64,000 nucleotides of DNA from the NCBI RefSeq assembly GCF_036669915.1, contig NC_089319.1, positions 14,302,471 to 14,366,470 of the forward strand. Reading direction: 5' to 3'. The stretch is from Pocillopora verrucosa. Its lineage: Eukaryota; Cnidaria; Anthozoa; Scleractinia; Pocilloporidae. Below the pieces are notes generated by a model, which saw only the letters and a program-made list of their open reading frames with translations, made no database searches and was not told the origin of the DNA. How positions within the stretch are numbered: the first letter of the stretch is position 1; every line of letters starts with the position of its first letter. The translations under genes were made by a program, and so were the position numbers. Shown here piece by piece: positions 48,501-60,791 of this stretch.

Positions 48501-51500
48501 TATCGTGGCCATAGGTGAAACCTTTTCTGAGAAACTTTTCAGTGTGGAAACCTAGCCAGAAAAATATCTCAAGTATAGTGAATTTGTTAAACGATAAAAA
48601 TAGAACTATATTTAATCTGAAATAGTGTAAGGGTTTCCTTATATTGGTGTTGGGAAAAAGAATGGAAATATTATATTACTTTAAGCCATTCGATACAAAA
48701 ATTATAACAAGACAGGTTGATTATTTCTTATTCCTTTTGGCGATCTCATCTAAGTACAATTTCTTTCACCTTTTTCTTATTGTGGTTGTGAATTTGGTAC
48801 GGAAACAGTTGCCCCGTTTCTACGGTGATTAGATCTTGTTGTACTATTTTTTGATAAGCTATGTTTTTAATTATGTCAATTTTCTAGTTTTAAATCTCTC
48901 TGGTAAAAGTTAACCTCGCACAGGAATTCCTGGAAACTCCTGCTTCTTATACTATTAATTACTTTCAGACTGGTTTTTTTGGTCAAATTCTAAGTCAAAT
49001 TCACGATTCCAGAATAGTTCTTAAATTTTAAATTAACACCTTCAACACTTCTTCTTAAAGGTGACTCTGATTGTAAATAGCTTATCCTTTTTCATCTTCG
49101 CACTGAAAATTAAATTAGATAAACCAAATAGTGTTGCTGGGGGCGGTGCTAGCGAACGCCCCTTCTTCTCCGAATTTTCTGTTTACTCTGTTGTTATATA
49201 ACAATCCTCTGAGGCTATTTTCTCGTAAACTATCTTTTCAAGCGTAATTTCAATTCTGCCAATAGTTTAATTATAATTTTTATATTATCAATCTTGTCTT
49301 TGTTCTGGCCGATCTAAACCGTAAAATTAAGAAATTTAAGGTAGAAGATGATTTTGTAATAGCGTAAACAACTCGAAGGCACATACTTATTATGCAGGGT
49401 CTGTCGTACGTAACTTAACGTGATTCGCGGATTGAGATAGAATGGTGACGATAGAAGAAAATTGACAGCTTAGTAGTGTCACCTTTAGTGCCACCTTTAT
49501 AAGCTGGTGCACGGTATCTTTAAATCAGAGAATATAGCAAAACAGAACAGTGTGGACTTATATCGAAAGAAATAAGTTGAGCTGTGGTGAATAAGATCAA
49601 GACTGGGCTAGGAGCTCAACCAGGAAATAAGGGAAATTTAACCGAGTGTTAGAGAGTAATTCTTCTAACAAATTTTACATACTTAATCTTTGGTAGTAGT
49701 ATGCAATATTTTGGTGGCAAGAATTTAGTTGTTAGACTGTATTCATCAGAGTACTAAAAAGTTTGATGGTCTTTCCACAATCCAAGTGGTGTTCCTAATG
49801 TTTTAAATTAGGGTCTGATATTTTTATTTTTGTTGTCATTGTTCACTGCTGGTGTAGTAGTAGTAGTCACGTGAATTTAAAGACAAGGAAAAGCTTTGTA
49901 CCATATTTTTACATACATTTGAAGTTGGTACATTCAAAATACTCTAAATGTGTATCCTATTCTAAACAATCAGTTTGTAGGAACGAGCAAGAAAGCTGGG
50001 TCAAGAGCGCGAAAATGTAATTTGTGATAATCGTAATTAGCAAAAATTGTTATTTGTTAGGGGGGTCTACAGTGCGAGGAAAGTTTTGGGATGGTAGTTT
50101 ATAATAATTATTTGAGATCGTTAGTAGGGCGAGGTATTATGCGGGTAGCCTTTGCTGTGTTAAGTTGGTAGGTTTCATTTTCGTATAAATTTATTTAGTG
50201 TTTTTTTTCTGGAATATCGTCATGTTCACATCAGCTGTACTCGCATGCTTCCTTAAGTAACTGTTATCTACTTGTTTATATCATGTTATTCATAGGGTCC
50301 CCTAAGACCCGTAGGGTGGCAGCACTGTTGGTACACGTTCCCTTTTTTTCCTACTGCCGGTTTTAGGGGTTTTCGTGTTCGACTGCATTTAGTTTCCTTC
50401 ACTGAACTGTAATTGTGATAAGCACTTGTACGCATAATGGCGTTAAATAAACGGTACAGTGACTTGGCTCGCCAATGCGCCCAGATATCAACAATTTGTG
50501 TGCCCGGTTGAGTAGTGCGGGCAAAATAACCAAGGGGAACTAAGGAAATGAATGGTAGGACTTGGTCCTTAGAAGCTTTTTATCTCCACTGACTGCGGAA
50601 GAACCTGGCATTGGCTACTCAAAAAATATATTTTTTCAATGAAAAAAAAAAAAAACTTCATTTGAATAGTATTCAATTCCATGCCCTTTATGATAGAAAA
50701 ATAATTTGTACTTGTGAGTAACTAGGTAAATCAAGCAAACAAAAGAATCCAGTTCATTACGATTATACACTCTTTGTTTGTGAGTAATAAATGTGCAACT
50801 TTTTTGCAGTGCAACATGAATAGTGTAATCTTCATGAAACTTTTTTACTAACTAAACGTTGCGCATGTTGCCGCACGACTCATTTCTGCGCTTTGGAATC
50901 GCCTCGTCAACCTTAACACCCTAACTCAGTGTGCATATTCTTCATACTTTCTCCTGTGGTATTTGGCAAGGCGAATTTATCATGCAATCAAGACCTTCAA
51001 TCAGTGACCATTTTCCTATTTCTCTGACCTTAAGGTTTGGTTCAGAGGTGATATTGTAAGGAGAAATTACATGGCACTCACTTTTACGGATTACTTTTAC
51101 GGACTAAAGAGTTAGATGGATGCGATCTCATCATGGAGGCCGAAGTCTTCGATTGATCGGCTGAGCTTTCTAGAATTATGTGCTAAAGACAAGTTACTGG
51201 TGAATCAGGCCGAATGCTTTTGCAAAGAACGAAATGTTTCGTCGATTCTCAGATGACTGCAATACGTTCTGTCCCACTAGCAGGTCTCAAGCGCGCCAAA
51301 AAAGGCTGTTCGTTTAACACCAAGTAACCAAACAACATGTTTGTTGTATGTTCATTTGGTCTTTGTGCCAGACTAATTAGACAGCGAGAACTTCCAGAAG
51401 AGGGATTCCTGAGGTCTTAAAATAATATCCTGTTGTTGATGCGGTAAATCAAATCGCTCTCGATCGTACGCTTTAGGCGGGAAATGCCTCAAGTCGAATA

Positions 51501-51659
51501 ATCATGTGGAATTGAAAGATGTCAGTCGAGAATAGCCGATATTCGAGAACTAGTAGAGGATAATGATTATATAAGTTAACGGTGGATGCCTCAACCTTCA
51601 TTCAAAAGAAAGAGTCCAGACAAAGAGCGTTTACCTGATATTAAGTACTGTGAATTCAA
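48501..51659. other. gene-poor region
   Basis: AT-rich, short frames only (for example 48644-48832). The first few hundred bases are probably the 3' untranslated region of the OTU-Death gene. No repeats recur elsewhere in the window. Confidence 0.45.
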
Positions 51660-51664
51660 TTTTC

Positions 51665-52062
51665 GTGTTCTCTCTTGGGTAGTGTATACCTGAGGGTTAA
51701 TTTTTAATCTCTTTCATACCCTCTTGGGTAGTGTATACCCGAGGGTTATTTTTAATCTCTTCTATACCCTTCTGGGTAGTTTATACCTAAGGGTTATCTT
51801 TGATCTCTCCTATATCCTCTTAGGTAGTGTATACTTGAGAGTTATTTTTAATCTTTTCCATACCCTCTTGAGTTGTGTATACCTGAGGGTTTTTTTTAAT
51901 CTCTTCTTTACCCTCTTGGGTAGTGTACACTTGAGGGTTATTTTTAAACTCTTCTACACCCTCTCGGGTAGTGTGTACCTGAGGGTTATTTTTAATCTCT
52001 CTCATGCCCTCTTGAGTATTGTATACCTGAGGGTTATTTTTAAGCTCTTCTTTACCCTATTT
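51665..52062. repeat. 51-bp minisatellite, about eight units
   Basis: Unit 'ccctcttgggtagtgtatac' + 'ctgagggttatttttaatctct' repeats with a period of 51 bp and scattered substitutions. Because 51 is a multiple of three, frames stay open on both strands (17-residue periods: YLRVIFNLF on plus, KNNPQVYTTQEG on minus). Neither has a start or splice context that supports a gene. Confidence 0.9.
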
Positions 52063-52154
52063 TACACGGCAGTCGCGTAAGATGATATTCATAAGAGTGA
52101 ATGAATGTGAATGACCTAAAATGAATGAATGTGAATGACCTAAAATGTAGTAAC

Positions 52155-52590
52155 ACTGTTTCAGAGAAACGTGAAGACCAGCTTATACCCTGTTATAGTC
52201 AATTTCGGCAAGAGTGTTGTCTTCGGAAAAGCTAAAAATGCCATTCCAAAACCTTGGCATATGAAAGGTCATTATAAGAATAGTTGCATTGCGCCGAAGC
52301 TTGTAGACGGAACAGGGAGACCGTCAGTTGAAAGCGATGTGTATTCTCTGGATTATCTAATCAACACAGTTTCGGGACTTAAAAAGTTCAAAACCATGAC
52401 CTGTATAAAGAAGGGTTTGTCGGAGTTAGCCTTAAATACGCCTAGACCTTCGATCATGGAGGTGAAATCAGCTTTTACCAGGGCCGCTCTTTGGGCTATG
52501 TTTGAGTTTCTTCTTTTTACGTGTTTTAAATTGTTCCTGTTATATGTTGCTGTAACATTGGGCCAGGACTATCTGTGGACCTTGTGTTAA
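52155..52590 (+). pseudogene. protein-kinase C-lobe fragment, degenerate
   Basis: After an acceptor-like 'ctgtttcag' the frame reads PVIVNFGKS, then [20 protein letters not shown], then RPSIMEVK. These correspond to kinase subdomains VII (DFG, here NFG), VIII (APE, here APK), IX (DVYS) and XI. The magnesium-binding Asp and the APE Glu are both replaced, and no N-lobe is visible nearby. It ends in an unrelated hydrophobic tail. Either a dead exon of a lost gene or an exon of a pseudokinase with distant exons. Confidence 0.6.
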
Positions 52591-53499
52591 CGATTTACAG
52601 TTGTCTTCTTTAAGACATGCATTGTTTCTACAAAGAAAATTAGCTTAGCGTACCGCCCCTTTGGTTATTTCGAATTAGACCCGTTAAGTTTCTTAGTGGC
52701 ATTTCTCTCGATTCTTGTTTCTGGACAATGTGCGAGCAAAGTAGAGTTGTATCTTGAAAATGGTTAGAAATTTAATTATCAGAACTTGCGGTTTTTTCCC
52801 AGTTCAGTCAGACGACCGCGGGAACGAAGTTGTTTACCATAATGAAGCCGAAACCAAAACGCGACACTTGAACTTGCATTTGGGTCAATGCATACCGAGG
52901 TCGCGCTTGTGTGCGACCACATCCATTTTAGGCATCCACACTTTTTACTGACTTGCTTCTCATTTCACAATGCGTTTTTCAAAACGTTGAACAAAGTTCT
53001 GGGCATGATTGATCCACCTCCCCTGTGCTGAGTAAATAATAATTTTTAGAGGTGGTCTGCAAGGCCCTGCAGTTACTTTGATGCTAACCTAGAGAGGAAG
53101 GAAGTTCATATAGACATTACACCAGCTATCAAGTTTTTCCATTGGCCTCCAATGGCCTCCAATGGAAAAGAGTTTAAAATGACATCACACTTAGCTCATG
53201 AAGGCGTTGTAATACACCCCTAGCATGCACTATGTTCTAAAGGGCTGTTCATCTTTTATTAGAACAAGGTTCGGGTGAGAGATCGAGAGGGGAGATGGAG
53301 TTTGGATGAATACAGCTTAACCTAAACGAAAAAACATTTCCTATCAAATTTCTGGGATAAATTAGTTTTTCTTAAAAATTATTAGGCTCTTTTGATTAAT
53401 ATATTAACTAATATTGATGTTTCTGCCATTAAGTCGGTTCAGGGTCGGTGCATCTCGTAAGAACTAGTTTGTTAAAGTGAATGGTTTGAACCTGGGAGT
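52591..53499. other. no gene recognised
   Basis: Short frames only. 'ggcctccaatggcctccaatgg' at 53141-53164 is a minor local duplication. Confidence 0.45.
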
Positions 53500-53850
53500 A
53501 ACATTTGATCACATTGTTCGGTAGAGGTTAAGTCCTGAGAAGGACTGTTGTTAGTGGCTACTGACGCTATACAAATGACTCATTCACCACATCTACATCA
53601 CAAACTAACCAGACAGTATGGCTTAACATCACCGACCAGACCAAACCTGGCCAATCATGACTGACTTACACCATTTGATTCTTATAGCCAGTGATATCAC
53701 GGCTAAACTGACCAATCAATTTATACAACTGGACTTATAACACTCAACGGACAACAACTCTTTACTTGACTCTGATGTTGACTTCCGCTAAGGTTGACAA
53801 ATCATTAGTCACCACTCCTGAAAACAATACTTCTCAACTTCTCAAAGTTT
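53500..53850. mobile_element. probable MITE with imperfect inverted ends
   Basis: 'cctgagaaggactgttgttagtggc' near 53533 is matched in reverse by 'agtcaccactcctgaaaacaatacttctc' near 53808. The centre is non-coding and rich in 'gaccaatc' words. Ends are not exactly defined. Confidence 0.5.
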
Positions 53851-54995
53851 GATTAAAAAAAAAAGAGCTTTTCTATACAACGAGAAAACTTAGAATCACT
53901 CCTGACAACTATTTTTTTCATTTATTTGGCATGTTAACAAAGTCTCTACTGTAGGTTCTCTTGATTTACATTTGCTCTTAGAGATGATTTTTGTTTTTGT
54001 TTCTCTTTGGTGGAAAATCTGCTAGTGTTTACAATTGCAGTAATCTCGGGGATGGTTTATCCTTATCATAGAGGCACAGTTTGGCATTCCACTTCTCTCC
54101 TATTTTGTCTTGTCAAATTCTGTAATTCTCCTGTCATCTATCTCTTTTTCTCTCTCATCTGTACCTCTTTGTACGGAGGCATTTTTCATTAGCAATTCTT
54201 GCCCTAAAAAATAACGATATTGATGATAAAATCACAAAAATAGAATCAAGAAATAACTCTTGAACTCTGTAAGTAACAATTTTCATCCACATATGCAAAA
54301 TACAGCAATAGGTTTTGAGGTACAGGTAAGTGTCTTTAGCCTAACCAAGGTACAATCTGCAAAAATTAATGGAATATGTTTGATGACAAAACCACAGAGA
54401 CCATACCTTGATTCATGGTTAATTAGGAAACATATAGCAGCAATCAGAATTAAGATGATAATACTGTAAAAAAGACATGCCCTCATTTAGGTAGCACAAT
54501 GTAAAATTGTTTATTACTTAGTCACCATGGAACGAGTGAAAACTTTTTTCTTAATTTAGCGCGCAGAAATAGAATCAGTCAAAGTTAAAGGTAGATCTCT
54601 TGAAATCATTGAAAACACACTGTTTAAGAGAGGATGTCGGCATCCATCGAACAAATTTGAAATATTGTGGCAAGTCGCCCAAAATTCGTTTCCTCTCCTA
54701 CTTTCATATTTTGTAGCCCAATATATTCTAATAATTGTGGTGTAGTTTTTTGTGAAAATTTATTTTAGTTTTCGAGAAATGACTTTTTTCGTTCGACCGC
54801 TCAAATATGCAAATTTTCACCGTGAATATTACCCGAGTTACGTGACCTCATATAACGAATGTATTAGACCTACGGTATTTCTGTTAACATAATCCTTTGT
54901 TTTATCATCTAAGCTTAATCCCCTGTCGTTATTGAAGCTGGCAAAGAAATATTTATTTTTTGGTGAATATTTTTGTCCGACATACTTTTCCTATA

Positions 54996-55310
54996 AACGG
55001 TAAAGAATATATGAAAGCCACATATTTGAACTGCGGATAAAGACGTGAATGAAAGTGATCCTCGCAGTAATGTGCACTACTTAGGCAGTAGTGAAAATAA
55101 GGCCTGAAAAAATAAACCCGTGCATAGTCATATATGACTTTCATATATTCTTAACCGTTTATTTCATCACTTCACGGGTTTATTTAGAACCAACATCATA
55201 ACCCGCTCCCAGTTGGCTTGTTAGCTCAGTTGGTAGAGCGCTGCACCGGTATCGCAAAGGTCATGGGTTCAAATCCCGTACAGGCCTGAATTTTTTTACG
55301 TCAAGCGTAA
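54996..55310 (+). repeat. tRNA-derived repeat with inverted leader
   Basis: 'gaatatatgaaagccacata' (55006) and 'atatgactttcatatattc' (55132) form an inverted pair around the 'gtgcactacttaggcagtag' block. The leader 'tttatttcatcacttcacgg' and a tRNA-like core (55215-55287) then follow on the plus strand. It sits directly against the inner end of the left arm of the surrounding element. Confidence 0.7.
55215..55287 (+). tRNA. tRNA-like sequence, Thr(GGT)-like, best-preserved copy
   Basis: 73 bases with a paired acceptor stem (GGCTTGT/ACAGGCC), D arm GCTCAGTTGGTAGAGC and T arm ATGGGTTCAAATCCCGT. The anticodon loop CCGGTAT lacks U33, and the anticodon stem has mismatches. Three copies in one window, all in the same repeat context, favour a SINE head over a tRNA gene. 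Confidence 0.5.
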
Positions 55311-55577
55311 TTTTGCTCACGGTGGTAAGTAGCCTACTTACCGAAGCCAGCTTATACGAATTTTCCAGACATCTTGAGTACTATCTGTACATGTGATACA
55401 CGCTTGCCAATTCCCCTATCAGCTTTTGGAATCGACTTAACCCTACCTTTACCATAGCTGGACATTTCTTTTGGCACCCTACATCTGCTATTGGAACCAC
55501 GATTCCACCCAACACCGAGATATGATCTGTGAGTGGGGCAATTTGTAAAATCATCGATATCTTTTGGCGTCTCGAAG

Positions 55578-55715
55578 ATGCCGGTGTCCCAGCGGATTTG
55601 GGCCCCCCAGTCCAAATCCGCTAGCGGATATGGACCCTCCCAGTCCAACAACCCCCCAACCCCCCAACCCCCCAACCCCCCAACCCCCCAACCCCCCAAC
55701 CCCCCAACCCCCAAC
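55578..55715 (+). repeat. palindromic GGATTTGG repeat followed by (CCCCCCAA)n
   Basis: 'gccggtgtcccagcggattt' and 'tccaaatccgctagcggata' form a small element with the palindrome ATCCGCTAGCGGAT. It runs into about eight units of CCCCCCAA (55650-55715). An inverted copy of the small element is at 56706-56805. Confidence 0.8.
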
Positions 55716-56705
55716 AAAACTGAGTGAAAACATCATCCTTAACGTTCTAGTAAAAATGGATGATACTTTACGTTCCAGTGCGTACTAAAGTATGTTTTTA
55801 ATTCAAAACTTGCGTATCGTTAATGCATACGAACTGGCATCTTGTTGGATGTTTCTTTTGACCAATGGAAAATGGGCAAGAATTTAGTTTAATGTCTGGA
55901 GAGAGGTCGTTTTTGAACCTTTTCCGCGATAGTCGAACACCGCTAGATTCAATGAGAGACAAACTTGTGACACTAATTTGTTTTGTCACTGTTCAATGCC
56001 CGAGTGTTGGGACGACATGTACAGTAGGAGTTGTGCGAGGAAAGGTTACACATGAGCTGCGAGGGATTTAAGACTGCCCCAGAGGGTGAGTGGCTCTGCA
56101 TTGTCTGCAGATTACCAGACTCTAGACGTCTTCGTAATTGTTAAGGTGTTATTTCGGATCCCTCAACAGTTAATAATCGTTAAAATTAGAAAATAAGATT
56201 GATCTCCACTTTTGTTAAGACGTTGACATTAATGTTGATTTGCATCTGAAAATAAGCTGAGAGTTCCAATAGTTCAGAATAGAAACATTTTTACTTATCA
56301 TAGGCTTTACGAACGACTTGTAATACGAGTAGTTTCTTCGTTTTTGTTCAAAAACTGTTTAATGTTATGTTTTTAGAAAATCAGACTGAGTTATTTTTGT
56401 GACTGGACGCAATAGTCTCCACTATTGTTATGACGTTTCGTACCAATGTTGATTCGCATCAGAAGAAGCAAAGATTTATTGTAACAATTGCAATAGTTCG
56501 AATGCAGTAGTTTGTTCACATTTAATTCTTGCGTATACTGTACGACTCGCTATAATGAATGTGGTAGAATTGGAACGAAATGGCCGGTTTTTTTTTACCT
56601 TCATTGAGGAAATGTGTTGTGATTGAAAAGAACATCGACAAAAAAGCTTGTAAATAGAATTAGTTACCAAATATGATACAAAGGATGCTTAAAAGGAAAA
56701 TTTGG

Positions 56706-56805
56706 TGGGGGGGGGGGGGGGTCCAAATCTGCGAAGGGGAGTCCATATCCGCTAGCGGATTTGGATCGGGGGGGTCCAAATCCGCTGTGACACCGGCACG
56801 CGACA
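56706..56805 (-). repeat. inverted copy of the palindromic GGATTTGG repeat, with poly-G edge
   Basis: Reverse complement of 55578-55650: 'atccgctagcggatttggat' then 'gtccaaatccgctgtgacac'. It starts with a run of about 14 G where the other copy has the C-rich tract, so the simple repeat belongs to one end of the element. Confidence 0.75.
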
Positions 56806-57985
56806 AAACAAGATCAACTTCATTTTCTGGATCTGAAAACTTGCAACTCCGCGAGTGACTTGAAATGTCTTTTTAACAATCACGCAAGGTAACGACCCGG
56901 TCTTCTCGGTAACTAAACCCACAAGTTCCACCAGCGAACGATTTAACTAAATAGCAAATCTCCATGTCAGCATGTAAGATGAGACGCTTATAAAACAGAT
57001 CAGTTAGCTAAATCAGTATATAGCTTGTCAATCAAATTGACTACTGTAACCATACTTTTACTTCAGCTGGCAAAGGAATCATTGATGGATCTGGACATTT
57101 TAGTTTTCTGAATGCAATAATTCCTGAAAGGTTTTTCTAGATGTCATGCAAAGAGGAAAAAAACCCATCTCTTGGTCTTTCGGAGGTTGATTCATCTTGA
57201 ATCTCTATGTCACGTTTGTCACGCAACTGATAAAATAAGTTAGAGAATATATATAAACTGGAACTCAAATCTGACTAGAATGTGGTAGAGCATAATTAAC
57301 GTAATCATCGAAACAGCTAATAAAATCATAAGTAAACAAGGTAAGAGTGTTATGTTATATTTTTTTGCAAATTGTAGTGATTTATGCCAGTTAACGGTGG
57401 CGACAAATAGGTGCACCATGTATATTTCAAAGTAGCTATCAAGTAAATTTTGCCGGATTTTGAGTTCGTCTCAAGATAGAACAACACAAACACACAAGTA
57501 AATTTTTACAGTAACTTTGTAACCATCCTTTGGTCTTTTAAAAGCTTGAAGCTCAGTAGATTGTGTCATATCGGTCATTGTTAAAACTGTCTTTGTTTTG
57601 ATGCTACTTTTCGACATAGGAAAAGTATGTCGGACAAAAATATTTACCAAAAAATAAATATTTCTTTGCTAGCTTCAATAACGACAGGGGATTAAGTTTA
57701 GATGATAAAACAAAGGATTATGCTAACAGAAATACCGTAGGTCAAGTACATTCGTTACATGAGGTCACACAACTCGGGTAATATTCACGGTGAAAATTTG
57801 CATATTTGAGCGGTCGAACAAAAAAAAATTATTTCTCGAAAACTGAAATAAATTTTCACAAAAAAACTACACCACAATTATAAGAACATATTGGGCTACA
57901 AAATATGAAAGTAGGAGGGAAAACAAATTTGGGTGACTTGCCGCTGTTTGTTTGATGCATGCTGACATTAGCTCTTAAGAAGTTA

Positions 57986-58754
57986 GTCTGCTTTTTGGGT
58001 TCCATCTGTTTTATGTATAAACAAATATATTTCTTATTATTTACTTAGCCACCTCTCATGTGATAGATATTCAGCATTGGCATGATCAATGTATATGTTG
58101 TGGTTCTTAAAAAAGTTATTTTTGATTGAAAGTTTTCCAATTTGACTTGATTTTAATATTTTATTGTTTCATATTCATTATCATGATCTATAACAAAAAT
58201 CAAAGTGCTCTGTGAGCAAACTCGTGAATTGACACATGATTTTTTGGATTATGTTTAATGTTATCTGGTTTAGGGAATTTTGTGGTTGATTGTCATATCT
58301 AGAGTAAGAGCAGTAGTTCAGTGTTCGCTAATGTAGCAAAGAAACAAAGTAACTTTGGGATAAGAAGGCATTATAATTGAAATGATCATGCTATTGCATT
58401 TGACAAGGGTGGATGATGTCGTGTTTTAAACGTATACTAGATATAGCTATCGCTAAGTGCCAACGAGCAACCAATGAAAAGAAATACTCATTGGTAATGT
58501 TAAAAAATGGAGTCATGTTTTGTGGGTGTAAATTTTAGTAGTGAAGTATTCCAACCAACGTGAAATGTTTTAAATTTTGAGGTGAATATGGTGAAAACGA
58601 AAATAAGTTTCTTGATTTTACATTATTGCAATACAAAAGTTTGTGCTGCAATGATAGCCAAGTGTGTTTTCTTCCCTTTCTAAAAATTATGTGTAAAACT
58701 GAATAATATAAGGTAATACAGAACAAAAATGAACCCACAATAACAACTCTTAAT
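57986..58754. other. no gene recognised
   Basis: AT-rich. The minus-strand frame 58535-58873 has no family features and overlaps the duplicated 3' end of the RPA-like gene. Confidence 0.45.
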
Positions 58755-59474
58755 TGTATATGAACTGTAACAAAATATTTCTGAATCACTAAATAAATTT
58801 TTTCTTCACAGTCATTCAACTGGGATAGCACAACTATTAAGTTTGGGATGCATGGGCCAGTCTGAGATAACACATGCTACATCAGTATTAAACAATAATT
58901 TTAATTTTCCAACATCGTTCGAGACAGTCACACAATGTTATTGGACTGTTCACACAGAATGAACTAATCAGAGTTTACTTCTGGACGTTTAAAGGAAAGA
59001 ACTTTGTATTGTTCATTGTTTGGACATTGTTGACCAAACAAATATTTTCTTCGAGACAATATAAGATAAACTTCAACGTCATTAATTTTATCCTTAATTA
59101 AGGGATGTATAGAGCGAAATCTCTAACACATGAATCTAAACTGTAACAAAATATTTTTCATTCACTGCTATAACGTTCCTCAAAGTCAAACACCTGGGAA
59201 AGCAGATGCACATCTTTTAGCTTTGGGATGCATGGGCCAGTCCGAGACTACACATGTTACATCAGTATTAAACAACAATTTTAACTTTCCAACGTCCTCC
59301 GAGACAATCACACAAGGGTATTGGACTGTTCACAGACAATGTGCTAATCAGAGTGTACTTCTGGACGTTTAAAGGAGAGAATCTTTGTAATGTTTGTTGT
59401 TTGGACATTGTATACCAAACAAATGTCTTCCAGAGACATAAGATAAACTTCAATGTCATCGATTTTATCCTTTA
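58755..59474. repeat. tandem duplication of the 3' end of the RPA-like gene
   Basis: 58755-59097 and 59142-59474 share 'tttgggatgcatgggccagt', 'ttattggactgttcacac'/'gtattggactgttcacag', 'ttctggacgtttaaagga' and 'aagataaacttcaa.gtcat' in the same order. The second copy contains the stop and last 40 or so codons of the RPA-like gene; the first is a decayed copy beyond the stop. Confidence 0.85.
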
Positions 59475-60791
59475 GGGATAAGGTTGATCCTGCCAGCAGG
59501 GTTTCTAGTTGCTCAGTGAAAGCCTGGATCCACATCTCTTTGCTGTTGTCACCTTCTGATTCAGTGATAGAAATTTTTGCTGAAGCCTGCAGTTTGATAT
59601 CTCTTGATCTTTGACGTGTACCACAGTTTTCACACTTCAGTGTGGTGCAAGTGAATGATTCAACATCATTTAAGCGTTTTTTGCACACTTTGCAGGAACA
59701 AAAGATGTTTAGCTTTGACACCAAATTGAATTCTGAAGCAGTTACTTCCTTTTCTGGACTTTTGAGCATATCTGGTCCAGTCAGGGTTTGCACTGTTTGT
59801 GTTGTAAGGTTTGCTGTTGTGTTTGGCGATGTACTTAGATACGTCGACCCTTGGAAATTCTTTACTGTCAGGTTGGTGAAGCAGTATGATTTACCCGTTG
59901 TCAAGGTATGGACAAGGGGTTCCCAAATGTGAATCATTGATGACCCAGTGTTGTCCTCCAACACGCAATCTTCCTTCACATGGGCTGTTGCTCCAGTGGA
60001 TCTGAGAACAACAGCCTTGAGGTCTTCTTTTCCCATAGTGAGGGAACCACTGACATTGACTTTTTGGTTTGGGTGCAAACCTTTTACATTCGACACAGTA
60101 ACTGACTTTGCAGCACTTGATTCACCTGCACTTTCAAGCTTTGGCTGCTCGGTGTAACAAAATGATACATCTGACAAGCCTGCTTTATGTACGGCAGATT
60201 GTTGATTGAAAATACATTCATTGTCGTCTTTTACAATAATGTTCTTGAGCTGTACTGGGCTCTTGGTTTCCTCAAAATGTTTTAAGGAATCATGGACATA
60301 GAGATTAAATCCTACCAAACGTTTCACTTTAGTGGGTGAAGTTTGAAGCTGAAATTCATACCACTGATGCTTTGACTTAAGGGACTTCTTAATTGGACTG
60401 AGGTTGTGAATAAACCCATGGTCGTTTGCTGCAAGTAAACAATTAAGATGGTTAGAATATGCATAAGAGAATTATGTTTGATTGGCATGGTAATGTCAAA
60501 TAATTTGGGGGGTTGGATATTTCAAGAAAATGACACATTGCAGGTAAAGCTTGAAATATAAAGGAGTCAGCATGTACTCATTATTATGAGTGAACAACAA
60601 TAACCAAGAACAAAATTGCCTCTACCTTTCACAGATACAGTAGTCAGGTGCTAGGGGCTGAGTTGCTGCAAAATAACAGGGACACCAGTTGTCCCTGTTT
60701 AGTCTTAGACTACTTAAAGGGGCATGAATTCTGTATTTATAAGATAAAATAATTATATTCAGTACTTACAATAAGTCCTTTTGCTTGCCAT
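59344..60791 (-). CDS. RPA1-like single-strand DNA-binding protein of the Helitron
   Basis: Exon 1 is 60791-60770 (ATGGCAAGC, MASKRTY) with donor GTAAGT. Exon 2 is 60428-59344 with acceptor TTGCAG; the phases match and give 368 residues. OB-fold-like text includes LVGFNLYVHDSLKHFEE, VNVSGSLTMG and EPLVHTLTTGKSYCFTNLTV. A zinc ribbon follows (CSCKVCKKRL and CTTLKCENCGTRQ, about residues 250-290). Animal Helitrons often carry such an RPA-like gene to bind the unwound strand. It lies 195 bp downstream of the helicase stop on the same strand. No stop or frameshift seen, so it may be functional. It could also be a captured host RPA1 relative. Confidence 0.8.

Larger units (their letters stand above)
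54620..57985. mobile_element. 3.4-kb element with ~370-bp inverted arms
   Basis: Left arm 54620-54995 and right arm 57607-57985 are reverse complements with few differences. Examples: 'ctttcatattttgtagccca' against 'gggctacaaaatatgaaag', 'ttcaccgtgaatattacccga' against 'cgggtaatattcacggtgaa', 'gtccgacatacttttcctat' against 'ataggaaaagtatgtcggac'. No transposase-like frame lies between the arms; the interior holds other repeats. A non-autonomous foldback or long-TIR transposon is the simplest reading. Confidence 0.85.

Noticed and set aside
51665..52062. CRISPR-like array
   Set aside because: Units are contiguous 51-bp near-repeats with no distinct spacers, in a eukaryotic genome.
55650..55715. 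(CCCCCCAA)n tract as telomeric repeat
   Set aside because: Cnidarian telomeres use TTAGGG. The tract is short, interstitial and joined to a dispersed palindromic repeat.
55352..55788. Glycine/tryptophan- and proline-rich frames on both strands
   Set aside because: Produced by the CCCCCCAA tract; low-complexity translation only.
59642..60157. Plus-strand frames of 96 and 69 codons
   Set aside because: Antisense to the RPA-like gene, which has matching exons and zinc-ribbon cysteines.
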